Source of the DNA: Spinactinospora alkalitolerans
Lineage (GTDB): Bacteria; Actinomycetota; Actinomycetes; Streptosporangiales; Streptosporangiaceae
Reading direction: 5' to 3'
DNA: 64,000 bases
Assembly (NCBI RefSeq): GCF_013408795.1
Contig: NZ_JACCCC010000001.1
Span: 5,022,001-5,086,000 of the forward strand
The translations under genes and the position numbers were made by a program. Within the stretch, counting starts at the first letter, position 1, and each line of letters begins with the position of its first letter. Positions 23,919 through 31,849 of this stretch are shown here, one piece after another. The notes beneath the pieces were generated by a model. The model ran no database searches. It worked only from the letters and a program-made list of their open reading frames with translations, and had not been told where the DNA came from.

Positions 23919-24704
23919 TCACTCCTGCCCGGCGTTCTCGGGGGCCATGTCGGCGATGCTCTCGGGCATGCCCTCGTCCTTGGGACGGGTGTCGGTCAGC
24001 TCCGCGTGGACGATCAGCCGGTGCGTGTTGTTCAACTTCGGAGCGCAGGTGGTCAGCGTCAGCAGGGTACGCGTCGGGTCCTCGTTGTCGGGGTCGAAGG
24101 GGTCGGGGTCGACCACCTCCACCTGGTCCGGGGTGACGGTGTGGGACTCGATGACCTCGTAGGTGTAGAAGTTCTCCCGGTCCTCCACCACGATCTCGTC
24201 GCCGTCGGCGAGCAGGTCCAGGTCCCAGAAGATGCCGGGGGTGCGGTGCCCGGCGACCGCGTAGTTTCCGACCTGGCCCGCCGCGGCGTTATCGGTGTAG
24301 TGGCCTGGGCTGTAGCGGATGTCCTCCTGGCTGACTCCGTTGACGACGACCCAGTTCATGTCGAGGTCGGGAATGTACATCCGGCTGTTGGCCGCACCGG
24401 GCAGCGGCTCGGAGTCGGGGCCCGGGGGCGTCTCCCACTGCTCCTCCAGGCCCTGCGCCAACTGGGTCTGCTCGCGGTCGGTCTCGAACTGCTTGCCGTA
24501 GACCTGGTAGGCGGCGAAGAACAGCATGATCAGGCCCGCGGTGAACAGCAGTTCACCGAAGGTCCTGAAGACGCCGCGCACGACGTCGCCGCCGGTGAGC
24601 CGCCCGCGCGGGGCCGGTTCGGGTCGGCGGCGCCGACCGCGCGTGCCCCGTCGGCGCCGACCGCCCCGACTGCTCGACCGGCGTTCGTCGGTTGTGGAAA
24701 CCAT
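23919..24704 (-). CDS. class E-type sortase
   Basis: A 261-residue transpeptidase. An Arg-rich cytosolic N-terminus (to about 47) precedes one membrane helix (ELLFTAGLIMLFFAAYQVY, 51-69) and the sortase barrel with His153 (AVAGHRT), Cys220 (LTLTTC) and Arg229 (NNTHRL), the complete catalytic triad. TLTTC with a following A-P-K fits class E, which in filamentous actinobacteria anchors LAXTG proteins such as chaplins. No LAXTG substrate is encoded in the window. The 341 bp upstream contain only a terminator belonging to the next gene and probably this gene's promoter. Confidence 0.92.
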   Translation of the reverse strand: MVSTTDERRSSSRGGRRRRGTRGRRRRPEPAPRGRLTGGDVVRGVFRTFGELLFTAGLIMLFFAAYQVYGKQFETDREQTQLAQGLEEQWETPPGPDSEPLPGAANSRMYIPDLDMNWVVVNGVSQEDIRYSPGHYTDNAAAGQVGNYAVAGHRTPGIFWDLDLLADGDEIVVEDRENFYTYEVIESHTVTPDQVEVVDPDPFDPDNEDPTRTLLTLTTCAPKLNNTHRLIVHAELTDTRPKDEGMPESIADMAPENAGQE

Positions 24705-24989
24705 GTGACCTACCCGTGAATTCGACCCGCCGTCCGAACGTGGTCACCTCGGGGGGCTGGGACCGGTGCGAGTCCGGACGAGCGGGTGCGACAGGAATCG
24801 ACCTCGTGATCAGTGGACGGCGCTTGGGCAATGCGGGCGGTGCCGCAGGGCGTTCCCCCGCGAGTGGGCCATATGCCGCGATCCGTCCAAGGGAGGGTAC
24901 CGCGACGGAGCGGTCTCCAGCAGCCACCCGGCGCAAATTGTGGATCGATCCCCCGCGGGGTGGCCGGTTCCGGACGGTCCCGGTGGCAC

Positions 24990-25026
24990 GAGGGGCGCGG
25001 ACGACCGGTGGTCGTCCGCGCCCCTC
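24990..25026 (-). terminator. terminator of the DUF3039 gene
   Basis: A perfect 17-bp stem (24990-25006 with 25010-25026), loop GGT, 20 nt after the stop. Confidence 0.8.
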
Positions 25027-25045
25027 ACACAGGCGAGAGCGCCGC

Positions 25046-25291
25046 TCAGGCGGCCATCATCTCCTCGTAGATCTTCTTGCACTCCGGGCAGACCGGGAAC
25101 TTCTTGGGGTCGCGGTTGGGCACCCACACCTTGCCGCACAGCGCGATCACCGGGGCGCCGCTGACGGCGCTCTCGGTGATCTTGTCCTTCTGCACGTAGT
25201 GCGCGAAGCGCTCGCGGTCCCCGTCGTCGTGCGACGTGTCGGGCCGGGTCTCGCTCTCCGGAAGCACCTTGTTGAAAACGTCCATCACCAT
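25046..25291 (-). CDS. DUF3039 zinc-ribbon-like protein
   Basis: An 81-residue protein of the actinobacterial DUF3039 family: an acidic N-terminus, DRERFAHYVQKDKITESAV, then ALCGKVWVPNRDPKKFPVCPECKKIYEEM. The single Cys plus C-P-E-C pattern suggests a small zinc-binding site. ATG 25289-25291 follows an AGGAGGTGTGAGGG region; ATG 25285 is an in-frame alternative. Function unknown. Confidence 0.85.
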   Translation of the reverse strand: MVMDVFNKVLPESETRPDTSHDDGDRERFAHYVQKDKITESAVSGAPVIALCGKVWVPNRDPKKFPVCPECKKIYEEMMAA

Positions 25292-25347
25292 CGTGTCCCT
25301 CACACCTCCTGCGTCACCGTCCACGGTATCCGGACCGACGCTCGCGT

Positions 25348-25932
25348 TCAGTTCAACGTGGGATCGTCGGGGAAGGTCGATACCAAGGCGAGATCCCCGC
25401 CCTGCCTGCGCAGCACACCGGCCCACAGCGCGTCGGGATCGGCGCAGAAGACGTCCTCGACGGTCGCCGGGAGCACGTACCAGGCGCCCTCCTCGATCTC
25501 CGCCGACAACTGGCCCTCGCCCCAGCCCGCGTAGCCGGCGAAGACCCGCAGCCGGCCCAGCGCGGTGCCGAGGATCTCCGCCGGGGCGTCCAGGTCAACG
25601 GTGCCCATGCCCGAGACCCCCGAGTCGGCGTCCACGTTCTCCAGCGGACGCCAGCCCAACGGCGCCTCCGCGGCCTCCGGCACCGCCAGGGCCAGCCCGG
25701 CGCCCGTGCCGACCGGGCCGCCCGCGAACATCACCGCGGGGTCGCTGGCGTAGTCGCCCCAGTCCTCCAGCACCTCGGATACCGGCAGCTCCAGGGGACG
25801 GTTCACGACCACGCCCAGAGCGCCCTCGGCGTCGTGGTCATCGATCATGAAGACGACCGCGCGCCGGAAGTTGGGGTCGTCCAGCAACGGGGTGGCCACC
25901 AGCAGGTGCCCGGTCAGGCTCGGCTGATCCAT
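25348..25932 (-). CDS. YqgE/AlgH family protein
   Basis: A 194-residue protein with the family start SLTGHLLVATPLLDDPNFRRAVVFM, the core GALGVVVNRPLELPVSEVL, and VFAGYAGWGEGQLSAEIEEGAWYVLP. AGGGAT lies upstream of ATG 25930-25932. The family is broadly conserved and its molecular role is still unclear despite the AlgH name. It lies between the DUF3039 gene and the malic enzyme, all on the minus strand, but a dispersed-repeat remnant and a duplication separate it from the malic enzyme. Confidence 0.92.
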   Translation of the reverse strand: MDQPSLTGHLLVATPLLDDPNFRRAVVFMIDDHDAEGALGVVVNRPLELPVSEVLEDWGDYASDPAVMFAGGPVGTGAGLALAVPEAAEAPLGWRPLENVDADSGVSGMGTVDLDAPAEILGTALGRLRVFAGYAGWGEGQLSAEIEEGAWYVLPATVEDVFCADPDALWAGVLRRQGGDLALVSTFPDDPTLN

Positions 25933-26034
25933 GCCCCCATCCCTACCCGAGGTCGCCCACCGCCATCCCCGCGGCCCTGACTCCTCCCGCACCGCGGTCT
26001 CGTGGACCGGACGAGCCGCCAAGGTGCGGACGAC

Positions 26035-26076
26035 CACGCGCCGCCGGCACTACGCGCACCGCGACAGCCGACCCCC
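26035..26076 (-). repeat. dispersed intergenic element, truncated copy F
   Basis: The minus strand reads GGGGGTCGGCTGTCGCGG, TGCGCGTAGTGCCGGCGGC: the core of the element, without the flanking blocks. Its GGGGGTCGGC end coincides with the border of the 95-bp direct repeat beginning at 26067. Confidence 0.6.
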
Positions 26077-26272
26077 TTCGACCCCCGCGACGCACCGCCT
26101 ACTGCTCCCGCACCGCCACCTCGCGCACCGCCGTCGCCACCTGCTGCGACAGGTCGGAGTGCAGCACCACCCAGGGGGCCGACCCCCTTCGACCCCCGCG
26201 ACGCACCGCCTACTGCTCCCGCACCGCCACCTCGCGCACCGCCGTCGCCACCTGCTGCGACAGGTCGGAGTG
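26067..26272. repeat. perfect 95-bp tandem duplication of the malic enzyme 3' end
   Basis: 26067-26161 and 26178-26272 are identical over 95 bp, with a 16-bp spacer (26162-26177). The right copy contains the last 21 codons and stop of the malic enzyme plus 32 bp of 3' flank; the left copy repeats them downstream as non-coding DNA. The absence of any mismatch implies a recent event or ongoing homogenisation. Confidence 0.95.
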
Positions 26273-27601
26273 GAAGACGCTGGGGATGATGTAGTGCGGG
26301 CCGAGCTCGTCCTCGGTGACGACCGCGGCGAGCGCCTCGGCCGCCGCCACCATCATGTCGGAGCTCACCTTGTGGCTCTGGGCGTCGAGCAGGCCGCGGA
26401 AGACGCCGGGGAAGACCAGGACGTTGTTGATCTGGTTGGGGTAGTCGCTGCGGCCGGTCGCCACGACGGCGGCGTGCAGGTGCGCGATCTCGGGGTCGAC
26501 CTCGGGGTCGGGGTTGGCCAGCGCGAAGATGATCGAGTCGTCGTTCATCTCGGCGATGTCCTCGCCGCCGAGGAGGTCGGGCGCCGAGACCCCGACGAAG
26601 ACGTCGGCTCCGCGGACCGCGCCCTTGAGGTCGCCCGCGTAGCCCTCGGGGTTGGTGTTGTCGGCGATCCACCCCAGGTTGGCGTCCAGGTTCTCGCGGC
26701 CCTTGTGGACGGCGCCGTGGATGTCGCAGACGATGACGTCCTTGGCCCCGGCGTGCATCAGCAGCTTCAGGATGGCGGTGCCCGCCGCGCCCGCGCCCGA
26801 CATCACGACGCGGACCTCGGCGAGGTCCTTGCCGACGACCCGCAGCGCGTTCTTCAGCGCCGCGAGGACGACGATCGCGGTGCCGTGCTGGTCGTCGTGG
26901 AAGACCGGGATGTCCAGCAGATCGCGCAGCCGGGCCTCGACCTCGAAGCAGCGCGGCGCGGAGATGTCCTCCAGGTTGATGCCGCCGAAGCCGGGCGCGA
27001 TGACCTGCACGGTGCGCACGATCTCGTCGACGTCCTGGGTGTCCAGCGCGATCGGCCAGGCGTCGATGTCGGCGAAGCGTTTGAACAGGGCGGCCTTGCC
27101 CTCCATGACCGGCATGGAGGCCTCGGGGCCGATGTTGCCCAGGCCCAGGACCGCGGAACCGTCGGTGACCACGGCCACGCTGTTGCGCTTGATGGTCAGC
27201 CGGCGCGCGTCGTCGGGGTTGGCGGCGATGGCCGAGGACACCCGTGCCACGCCCGGCGTGTAGGCCATGGACAGCTCGTCGCGGTTGCGCAGCGGCACCT
27301 TCGACTTGATCTCGATCTTGCCGCCGAGGTGCATCAGGAAGGTCCGGTCGCTGACCTTGTGGACGGTGACGCCCTCGATGCCGCCGAGCGCGTCCACGAT
27401 GGCCTGCGCGTGGTCGGTGTCGCGGGCCGCGCAGGTGACGTCGATGCGGATCCGCTCATGGCCGGCCGCGGTCACGTCGAGAGCCGTGACGATGCCCCCC
27501 ACGTGCTCGACTGCGTTGGTCAGGCTGCTGACCGCGCTGCCGTGTCCGTCGAGCTCCAGACGGACCGTGATCGAGTAGGAAACACTGGGAAGGGTGGCCA
27601 C
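26210..27601 (-). CDS. NAD-dependent malic enzyme with N-terminal ACT domain
   Basis: 463 residues. An ACT-like regulatory domain (about 1-75: SYSITVRLELDGHGSAVSSL) precedes the malic domain (RNRDELSMAYTPGVARV, catalytic Lys in LFKRFADIDAWPI, metal site FEVEARLRD and VFHDDQHGTAIV) and a Rossmann domain (MSGAGAAGTAILKLL). It oxidatively decarboxylates malate to pyruvate. Glu/Asp metal ligands are intact, and VCDIHG suggests NAD rather than NADP. GTG 27599-27601 is preferred to GTG 27622 because GAGGAG lies 6 nt before it. Its 3' end is duplicated just downstream. Confidence 0.93.
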   Translation of the reverse strand: MATLPSVSYSITVRLELDGHGSAVSSLTNAVEHVGGIVTALDVTAAGHERIRIDVTCAARDTDHAQAIVDALGGIEGVTVHKVSDRTFLMHLGGKIEIKSKVPLRNRDELSMAYTPGVARVSSAIAANPDDARRLTIKRNSVAVVTDGSAVLGLGNIGPEASMPVMEGKAALFKRFADIDAWPIALDTQDVDEIVRTVQVIAPGFGGINLEDISAPRCFEVEARLRDLLDIPVFHDDQHGTAIVVLAALKNALRVVGKDLAEVRVVMSGAGAAGTAILKLLMHAGAKDVIVCDIHGAVHKGRENLDANLGWIADNTNPEGYAGDLKGAVRGADVFVGVSAPDLLGGEDIAEMNDDSIIFALANPDPEVDPEIAHLHAAVVATGRSDYPNQINNVLVFPGVFRGLLDAQSHKVSSDMMVAAAEALAAVVTEDELGPHYIIPSVFHSDLSQQVATAVREVAVREQ

Positions 27602-27646
27602 GTAAAGCTCCTCGTTATTCACTAAAGTTGCAGCGCTCGGCTCAGC

Positions 27647-27664
27647 GGCACCACCAATGGTGCC
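27647..27664. promoter_or_regulatory. palindrome upstream of the malic enzyme
   Basis: GGCACCA, CCAA, TGGTGCC, 45 bp before the malic enzyme start. Operator candidate. Confidence 0.4.
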
Positions 27665-27710
27665 ATTGTCCGCGTTTGGCCTGCGCGCGACCGGGCGCAG
27701 TGGGCCCGCG

Positions 27711-27732
27711 GCAGGGGGCCGCGGCCCCCTGC
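27711..27732 (-). terminator. 22-bp perfect palindrome, terminator-like
   Basis: GCAGGGGGCCG followed directly by CGGCCCCCTGC, about 70 nt past the stop of the cytidylate-kinase-like gene. There is no T-tract. Confidence 0.5.
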
Positions 27733-27802
27733 CTGCGTCGCGCTTCGGGGATCCCCGGCGCGGCGGCGGTCCGGCGGAGTGAGAACCCCCACAGCGGAGC
27801 GC

Positions 27803-28510
27803 TCAGGCCTCCCCCGCGCGCTCGCGCGCAAGACGCTCAATGATATCGACGCAGGTCGACAGCTCGAAGGCGGTGCTGTCGAGCACCAGGTGGTAGAAGC
27901 GGGGGTTCGCGGAGTCGACCCGGTAGAAGCGGCGCACGTAGGCGGCGCGGGCGCGGTCGTTGTCCTCCAGCTCCCGCATGGTGGGCGGCCGCCACTGCGC
28001 GTCGACCGCCTCCTCGCTCTCCCCGAGCATGAGCGCCTCGTTGCGCCCGGCCTCGCGCAGGGACACGGCCTGGTCGAGCCGCCGGTCCTTGGGGGCGTCC
28101 AGGCGGACGTGCAGGGCGTTGGCCCGGTCGGCCAGGACCACGGCGGCGGCGCGCCCCAGGATGACGCCGCCGCTGGAGCCGACCTTGCTGATCACGCGCT
28201 CGGTGTGCTCGACGAACTCCTGGTCGTAGAGGAGCCGCCCTTCCGCGTCGGTGGCGCCGATGAACGTGGTGTCGATGCTGCCGAGCGTGACGCTGGGCAG
28301 CCGGGCCGCGCTGGCCAGCAGCCGCTCGAAGCCGGTGGGCGCGCGGTCGTCGTGCTCAAGGGCGTCTTCGAGCGAGCAGCCGATCCGCTTGGCCACCGCC
28401 CCGGGGATGGCGCGGTCCAGGAACGGCACTCCCAGGCGCCGGGCGACGGCCGGGCCGACCAGACTGCCGCCGGCCCCATAGGTCGCGGAAATGGTCACCA
28501 CGTGCTTCAT
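27803..28510 (-). CDS. cytidylate-kinase-like P-loop protein
   Basis: A 235-residue member of the cytidylate kinase-like family (Cytidylate_kin2). The P-loop is degenerate: S-A-T-Y-G-A-G-G-S-L near residues 8-17, where classical NMP kinases have GxxGxGKS. FLDRAIPGAVAKRIG and an arginine-rich lid region (RLDAPKDRRLDQAVSLREAGRNEALML) follow. ATG 28508-28510 fits the family N-terminus MKHVVTISATYG. Substrate is unknown; the essential cmk is expected elsewhere. The 365 bp upstream (28511-28875) contain only GC-rich imperfect repeats and the next gene's terminator. Confidence 0.8.
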   Translation of the reverse strand: MKHVVTISATYGAGGSLVGPAVARRLGVPFLDRAIPGAVAKRIGCSLEDALEHDDRAPTGFERLLASAARLPSVTLGSIDTTFIGATDAEGRLLYDQEFVEHTERVISKVGSSGGVILGRAAAVVLADRANALHVRLDAPKDRRLDQAVSLREAGRNEALMLGESEEAVDAQWRPPTMRELEDNDRARAAYVRRFYRVDSANPRFYHLVLDSTAFELSTCVDIIERLARERAGEA

Positions 28511-28763
28511 CGGGGCACCACCTGGTCGTGAACACCGTTCGTACAGCCCAGGTCTTACCCCTGTCGGGGTGGTGTTAGCCGGAGGTCCGCCGATCGGGCC
28601 CCCGACGTCCGACGCGAACGGTCGACGGCGTTCTTCGGCCGAGACACACCGAACCAACGGCTCGCAGTCCCCGGATCGCCGATGGGAGTGGGGGCTGTGG
28701 CCGCGGTCCTCCGTGCACCACCGCATGACCTGGGGAGGCCGCCGTCAGCGCGCCGGCGCCTGA

Positions 28764-28860
28764 CAACAGCCTCATCAGGTCACCACGGGCCCGGCCAAGG
28801 GCTGGAGACAACCCCCACCAGACCACCACGGGTCGGCGGGGCCTGGAAACAGTCCCCGCC
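28764..28860. repeat. imperfect tandem repeats in intergenic DNA
   Basis: Two related units of about 43 bp share CACCACGGG, then GGCTGGA/GCCTGGA, then ACA and a CCCC run: 28776-28819 and 28822-28862. Part of a 365-bp gap with no gene I can support. Confidence 0.35.
28835..28860 (-). terminator. hairpin after the thioredoxin/TPR gene
   Basis: GGCGGGG, 12-nt loop, CCCCGCC, 16 nt past the stop. Confidence 0.5.
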
Positions 28861-28875
28861 TTCCCCGTCGACGAT

Positions 28876-29832
28876 CTAGAACAGGGCCGAGGTCAGTCCG
28901 CGGCGTGCCTTGGCGATCCGGGGGTCGCCCGGCGGCAGCACCTCGAACAGCCCGAGCAGGTGCTTGCGCACCCGGTCGCGGGGCTCGTCGCGGGTGCGGC
29001 GCACGGTGGCGATGAGCCGGTCGAAGGCGTCCTCGAACTTGCCGCCGTACATGTCGATGTCGGCGACCTTGCACTGGGCGTCGACGTCCTCGGGGTCGTC
29101 GGCCGCGGCCTGGCGGACCGCCGCGGCGTCGAGGTCGCGGACCCGGGAGACCAGCCGCACCTGGGCCAGCCTCGCCTTGAGCTCCTCGTCGCCGGGGTTG
29201 GCCTCCAGCGCCTTGACGTAGACGGCCTCCGCCGCGGCGTAGTCGCCGTTCTCGAGCGCGGCGGCGGCCTCGGCCTGCACGGGGTCCTGCGCCTGCTGCG
29301 CCTGCTGCTCCGGCTGGTCCTGCTCCTCCTGCCCGCCCTCGGCCGGGCCCAGGCCGGTGTAGTCCTCGGGCAGGACGCCCTGCTCGCGCAGCGCGCCGAA
29401 GACCTGGGTGAGCAGCTCGCGCACCTGCTCCTCGTTCATCGCCCCGGCGGCGATCGGCTGGATCTGGCCGCCGAGGGCGAGGTAGAGGGCCGGGACGCCC
29501 TGGGCGCGCAGGGCCTGGGCGAGCTGCGGGCTGGCCTCGGCGTCGACCTTGGCCAGCAGCCATTGCCCGCCCGCCCCGATGGCGAGGCGGTCCAGCACCT
29601 GCTCGACCTGTTTGGCCTCGCCGGACCAGTTCGCCAGCAAGACCAGGATGACCGGGATTTGAAGGGAACGTTCGAGGACGTCGCTCTGGAGGTTCTCCTC
29701 GGTGACGTCGACCGCGTACGGGTTGGCGGTGCCTGAGGCCGCCTCGGCCTGCCGCTTGGCCTCGCGTTCCAAGGCCGCCTTGCGAGCTCCGAGGTCGACC
29801 GCGCTCTGCATGGAGAAGTCCGAAGGCTGCAT
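28876..29832 (-). CDS. thioredoxin-domain/TPR co-chaperone, CnoX/YbbN-like
   Basis: 318 residues. N-terminal region MQPSDFSMQSAVDLGARKAALE, then a thioredoxin fold (VILVLLANWSGEAKQVEQVLDR; LAKVDAEASPQLAQALRAQGVPALYL), a Gln/Glu-rich linker and C-terminal TPR helices (AALENGDYAAAEAVYVKALEANPGDEELKARLAQVRL). The redox site C-x-x-C is replaced by W-S-G-E, so it cannot act as an oxidoreductase. E. coli YbbN/CnoX is likewise a holdase with a modified motif. ATG 29830-29832 matches the family start; ATG 29841 is 3 codons upstream. It lies 3' of icmA on the same strand. Confidence 0.88.
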   Translation of the reverse strand: MQPSDFSMQSAVDLGARKAALEREAKRQAEAASGTANPYAVDVTEENLQSDVLERSLQIPVILVLLANWSGEAKQVEQVLDRLAIGAGGQWLLAKVDAEASPQLAQALRAQGVPALYLALGGQIQPIAAGAMNEEQVRELLTQVFGALREQGVLPEDYTGLGPAEGGQEEQDQPEQQAQQAQDPVQAEAAAALENGDYAAAEAVYVKALEANPGDEELKARLAQVRLVSRVRDLDAAAVRQAAADDPEDVDAQCKVADIDMYGGKFEDAFDRLIATVRRTRDEPRDRVRKHLLGLFEVLPPGDPRIAKARRGLTSALF

Positions 29833-29909
29833 ACCCTCCATCCTGCCGCATCCGACGCGAACACGGTCAACGCCGGGCGCGGCGACACGGCCGGCGGCCA
29901 CCGATCACG

Positions 29910-31613
29910 TCAGAACCGCGGGTCCTCGGTGTAGGTGCCGAACTCCTCGCCCATCGCCCCGCAGATCTCGCCGAGGGTGGCCTCCGCGCGCACCGCGTCC
30001 ATGATCAGCGGGATGAGGTTGCGCTCGGCCGGGTCGCGCACGGCGGCCGTCAGCGCGGCCAGCGCGGACCCGGTGACGGCCGGGTCGCGGTCGGCGCGGC
30101 GCCGCGCCAGCGCCCGCTTCTGCTCGCGCTCCACCTCGTGGCCGACCCGCAGGATCTCCAGCTCCCCGGAGACGGTGCCGGTGTGGCAGTTGACGCCGAC
30201 GATGCGCTTCTCGCCCTTCTCCAGCGCCTGCTGGTACTGGAACGCCGACTCGGCGATCTCGGAGCTGAACCACCCGTTGTCGATGCCGGCGAGGATGCCC
30301 GAGGTCATCGGCCCGATGGGGTGCTCGGCCGCACCCGAGTCCCCGCCGCCCATGTGCAGGATCCGCTCGAAGATCCGCTCGGCCTCGGCCTCGATCTGGT
30401 CGGTGAGCGCCTCGACGTAGTAGGAGCCGCCGAGGGGGTCGGCGACGTTGACGACGCCGGTCTCCTCCATCAGGACCTGCTGGGTGCGCAGCGCGATCTC
30501 GGCGGACTGCTCGGTGGGCAGCGCGAGCGTCTCGTCCAGCGCGTTGGTGTGCAGCGAGTTCGTGCCGCCCATGATCGCAGAGAGCGCCTCGACCGCGGTG
30601 CGCACCACGTTGTTGTAGGGCTGCTGCGCGGTCAGCGAGACCCCGGCGGTCTGGGTGTGGAAGCGCAGCCACTGGGCCTTCTCGCTGGTGGCGCCGTAGC
30701 GGTCGCGCATCCAGCGGGCCCAGATGCGGCGGGCCGCGCGGAACTTCGCGATCTCCTCGAAGAAGTCGATGTGGGCGTCGAAGAAGAACGACAGGCCCGG
30801 CGCGAACCGGTCGACGTCCAGGCCCCGCGACAGGCCGAGCTCAACGTAGCCGAAGCCGTCGGCCAGCGTGAAAGCGAGCTCCTGGGCGGCGGTGGCCCCG
30901 GCCTCGCGGATGTGGTAGCCCGACACCGACAGCGGCTTGAACGCCGGGACGTTCTCGGCGCAGTACTCCATGAGGTCGCCGATGAGGCGCAGGTGCGGCT
31001 CGGGCGGGTAGAGCCACTCCTTCTGCGCGATGTACTCCTTGAAGATGTCGGTCTGCAGCGTGCCGTTGAGGGTGCCGGTGTCGACGCCCTGGCGTTCGGC
31101 CGCCACCAGGTACATGCAGAACATCGGGACGGCGGGGCCGCTGATCGTCATCGAGGTGGTGATGTCGCCCAGCGGGATGCCGTCGAAGAGGACCTCCATG
31201 TCGGCCACCGAGTCGACGGCCACGCCGCAGTGGCCCACCTCGCCCAGCGCCTGGGGGTCGTCGGAGTCGCGGCCCATGAGCGTGGGCATGTCGAAGGCCA
31301 CCGAAAGCCCTCCGCCGCCGGAGGCGAGGATCATCTTGTAGCGCTCGTTGGTCTGCACCGCGTTGCCGAAGCCGGCGAACTGCCGGATGGTCCAGGTGCG
31401 GCCGCGGTAGCCGGTGGGGTACAGGCCGCGGGTGAACGGGAACTCCCCCGGCCAGCCGATGCGTTCGAATCCGGGGGTCTCGGTCCCTTTCCTCGGCCCG
31501 TAGACCGGGTCGACCTGCTGCCCGGAGAGCGTCGTGAAGTCGGCGTCGCGCTTGCGCGCCGCGTCGTAGCGCGCCTGCCAGCGGGCGCGCCCCGCCTCGA
31601 TGTCCTCAGCCAT
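29910..31613 (-). CDS. icmA: acyl-CoA mutase large subunit, isobutyryl-CoA mutase-like
   Basis: A 567-residue B12-dependent mutase TIM-barrel subunit without the C-terminal cobalamin-binding domain (no DxHxxG), so it needs a separate small subunit, absent here. LYPTGYRGRTWTIRQFAGFG and LSVAFDMPTLMGRDSDDP are the ICM/MCM core. Phe79 (IRQF) and Gln197 (AQKEW) occupy the positions where isobutyryl-CoA mutase has Phe80 and Gln198, and methylmalonyl-CoA mutase has Tyr and Arg. Isobutyryl-CoA/n-butyryl-CoA interconversion is therefore the best call. ATG 31611-31613 lies 6 nt after a TACTAT -10 box inside a palindrome. Confidence 0.85.
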   Translation of the reverse strand: MAEDIEAGRARWQARYDAARKRDADFTTLSGQQVDPVYGPRKGTETPGFERIGWPGEFPFTRGLYPTGYRGRTWTIRQFAGFGNAVQTNERYKMILASGGGGLSVAFDMPTLMGRDSDDPQALGEVGHCGVAVDSVADMEVLFDGIPLGDITTSMTISGPAVPMFCMYLVAAERQGVDTGTLNGTLQTDIFKEYIAQKEWLYPPEPHLRLIGDLMEYCAENVPAFKPLSVSGYHIREAGATAAQELAFTLADGFGYVELGLSRGLDVDRFAPGLSFFFDAHIDFFEEIAKFRAARRIWARWMRDRYGATSEKAQWLRFHTQTAGVSLTAQQPYNNVVRTAVEALSAIMGGTNSLHTNALDETLALPTEQSAEIALRTQQVLMEETGVVNVADPLGGSYYVEALTDQIEAEAERIFERILHMGGGDSGAAEHPIGPMTSGILAGIDNGWFSSEIAESAFQYQQALEKGEKRIVGVNCHTGTVSGELEILRVGHEVEREQKRALARRRADRDPAVTGSALAALTAAVRDPAERNLIPLIMDAVRAEATLGEICGAMGEEFGTYTEDPRF

Positions 31614-31619
31614 ACCTTG

Positions 31620-31625
31620 ATAGTA
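31620..31625 (-). promoter_or_regulatory. -10 box of leaderless icmA mRNA
   Basis: TACTAT on the minus strand, 6 nt before the icmA ATG. Confidence 0.6.
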
Positions 31626-31638
31626 GGACTTCCAACTA
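31621..31638. promoter_or_regulatory. 18-bp operator dyad over the icmA -10 box
   Basis: TAGTAGGACTTCCAACTA: arms TAGTnGGA and TCCnACTA are perfectly complementary. A protein bound here would block RNA polymerase. The MarR gene upstream is one candidate; a TetR-type fatty-acid repressor is another. Confidence 0.55.
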
Positions 31639-31751
31639 AATTTGGGTAGTGAGGGGCCGCCCTTCCGCCGGTCCCGGACCCGCCGGCCTCAAACCGCCTG
31701 GAACGAGGCCGGTGGCCTCATCGAGGTCTGACCAGCGCGGCCACGAGGTGG

Positions 31752-31849
31752 GCGGGGTCTCCAGGGGTCGGACCTGCTGCGCCGCCGACGGCTTGCGCGC
31801 ACTGCGACAGCCGCCCCCCTGCGCGGACCCGACCGTCAGACACCGGTCA
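31752..31849 (-). repeat. dispersed intergenic element, copy E
   Basis: The minus strand reads from the MarR stop codon: TGACCGGTGTCTGACGGTCG, GGTCCGCGCAGGGGGGCGG, CTGTCGCAGTGCGCGC, AAGCCGTCGGCGGCGCAGC, AGGTCCGACCCCTGGAGACC. Same block order as copy B. Confidence 0.8.

Noticed and set aside
24766-25164. Plus-strand frame with CGRCRRAFPREWAICRD, resembling a small zinc-binding protein
   Set aside because: No ribosome-binding site, the frame runs through the DUF3039 terminator and antisense to that gene, and the rest is low-complexity. Treated as chance.
26067-26272. CRISPR-like or mobile-element terminal repeats at the 95-bp duplication
   Set aside because: Only two copies exist, one is coding, and there is no transposase; it is a local duplication of a gene end.
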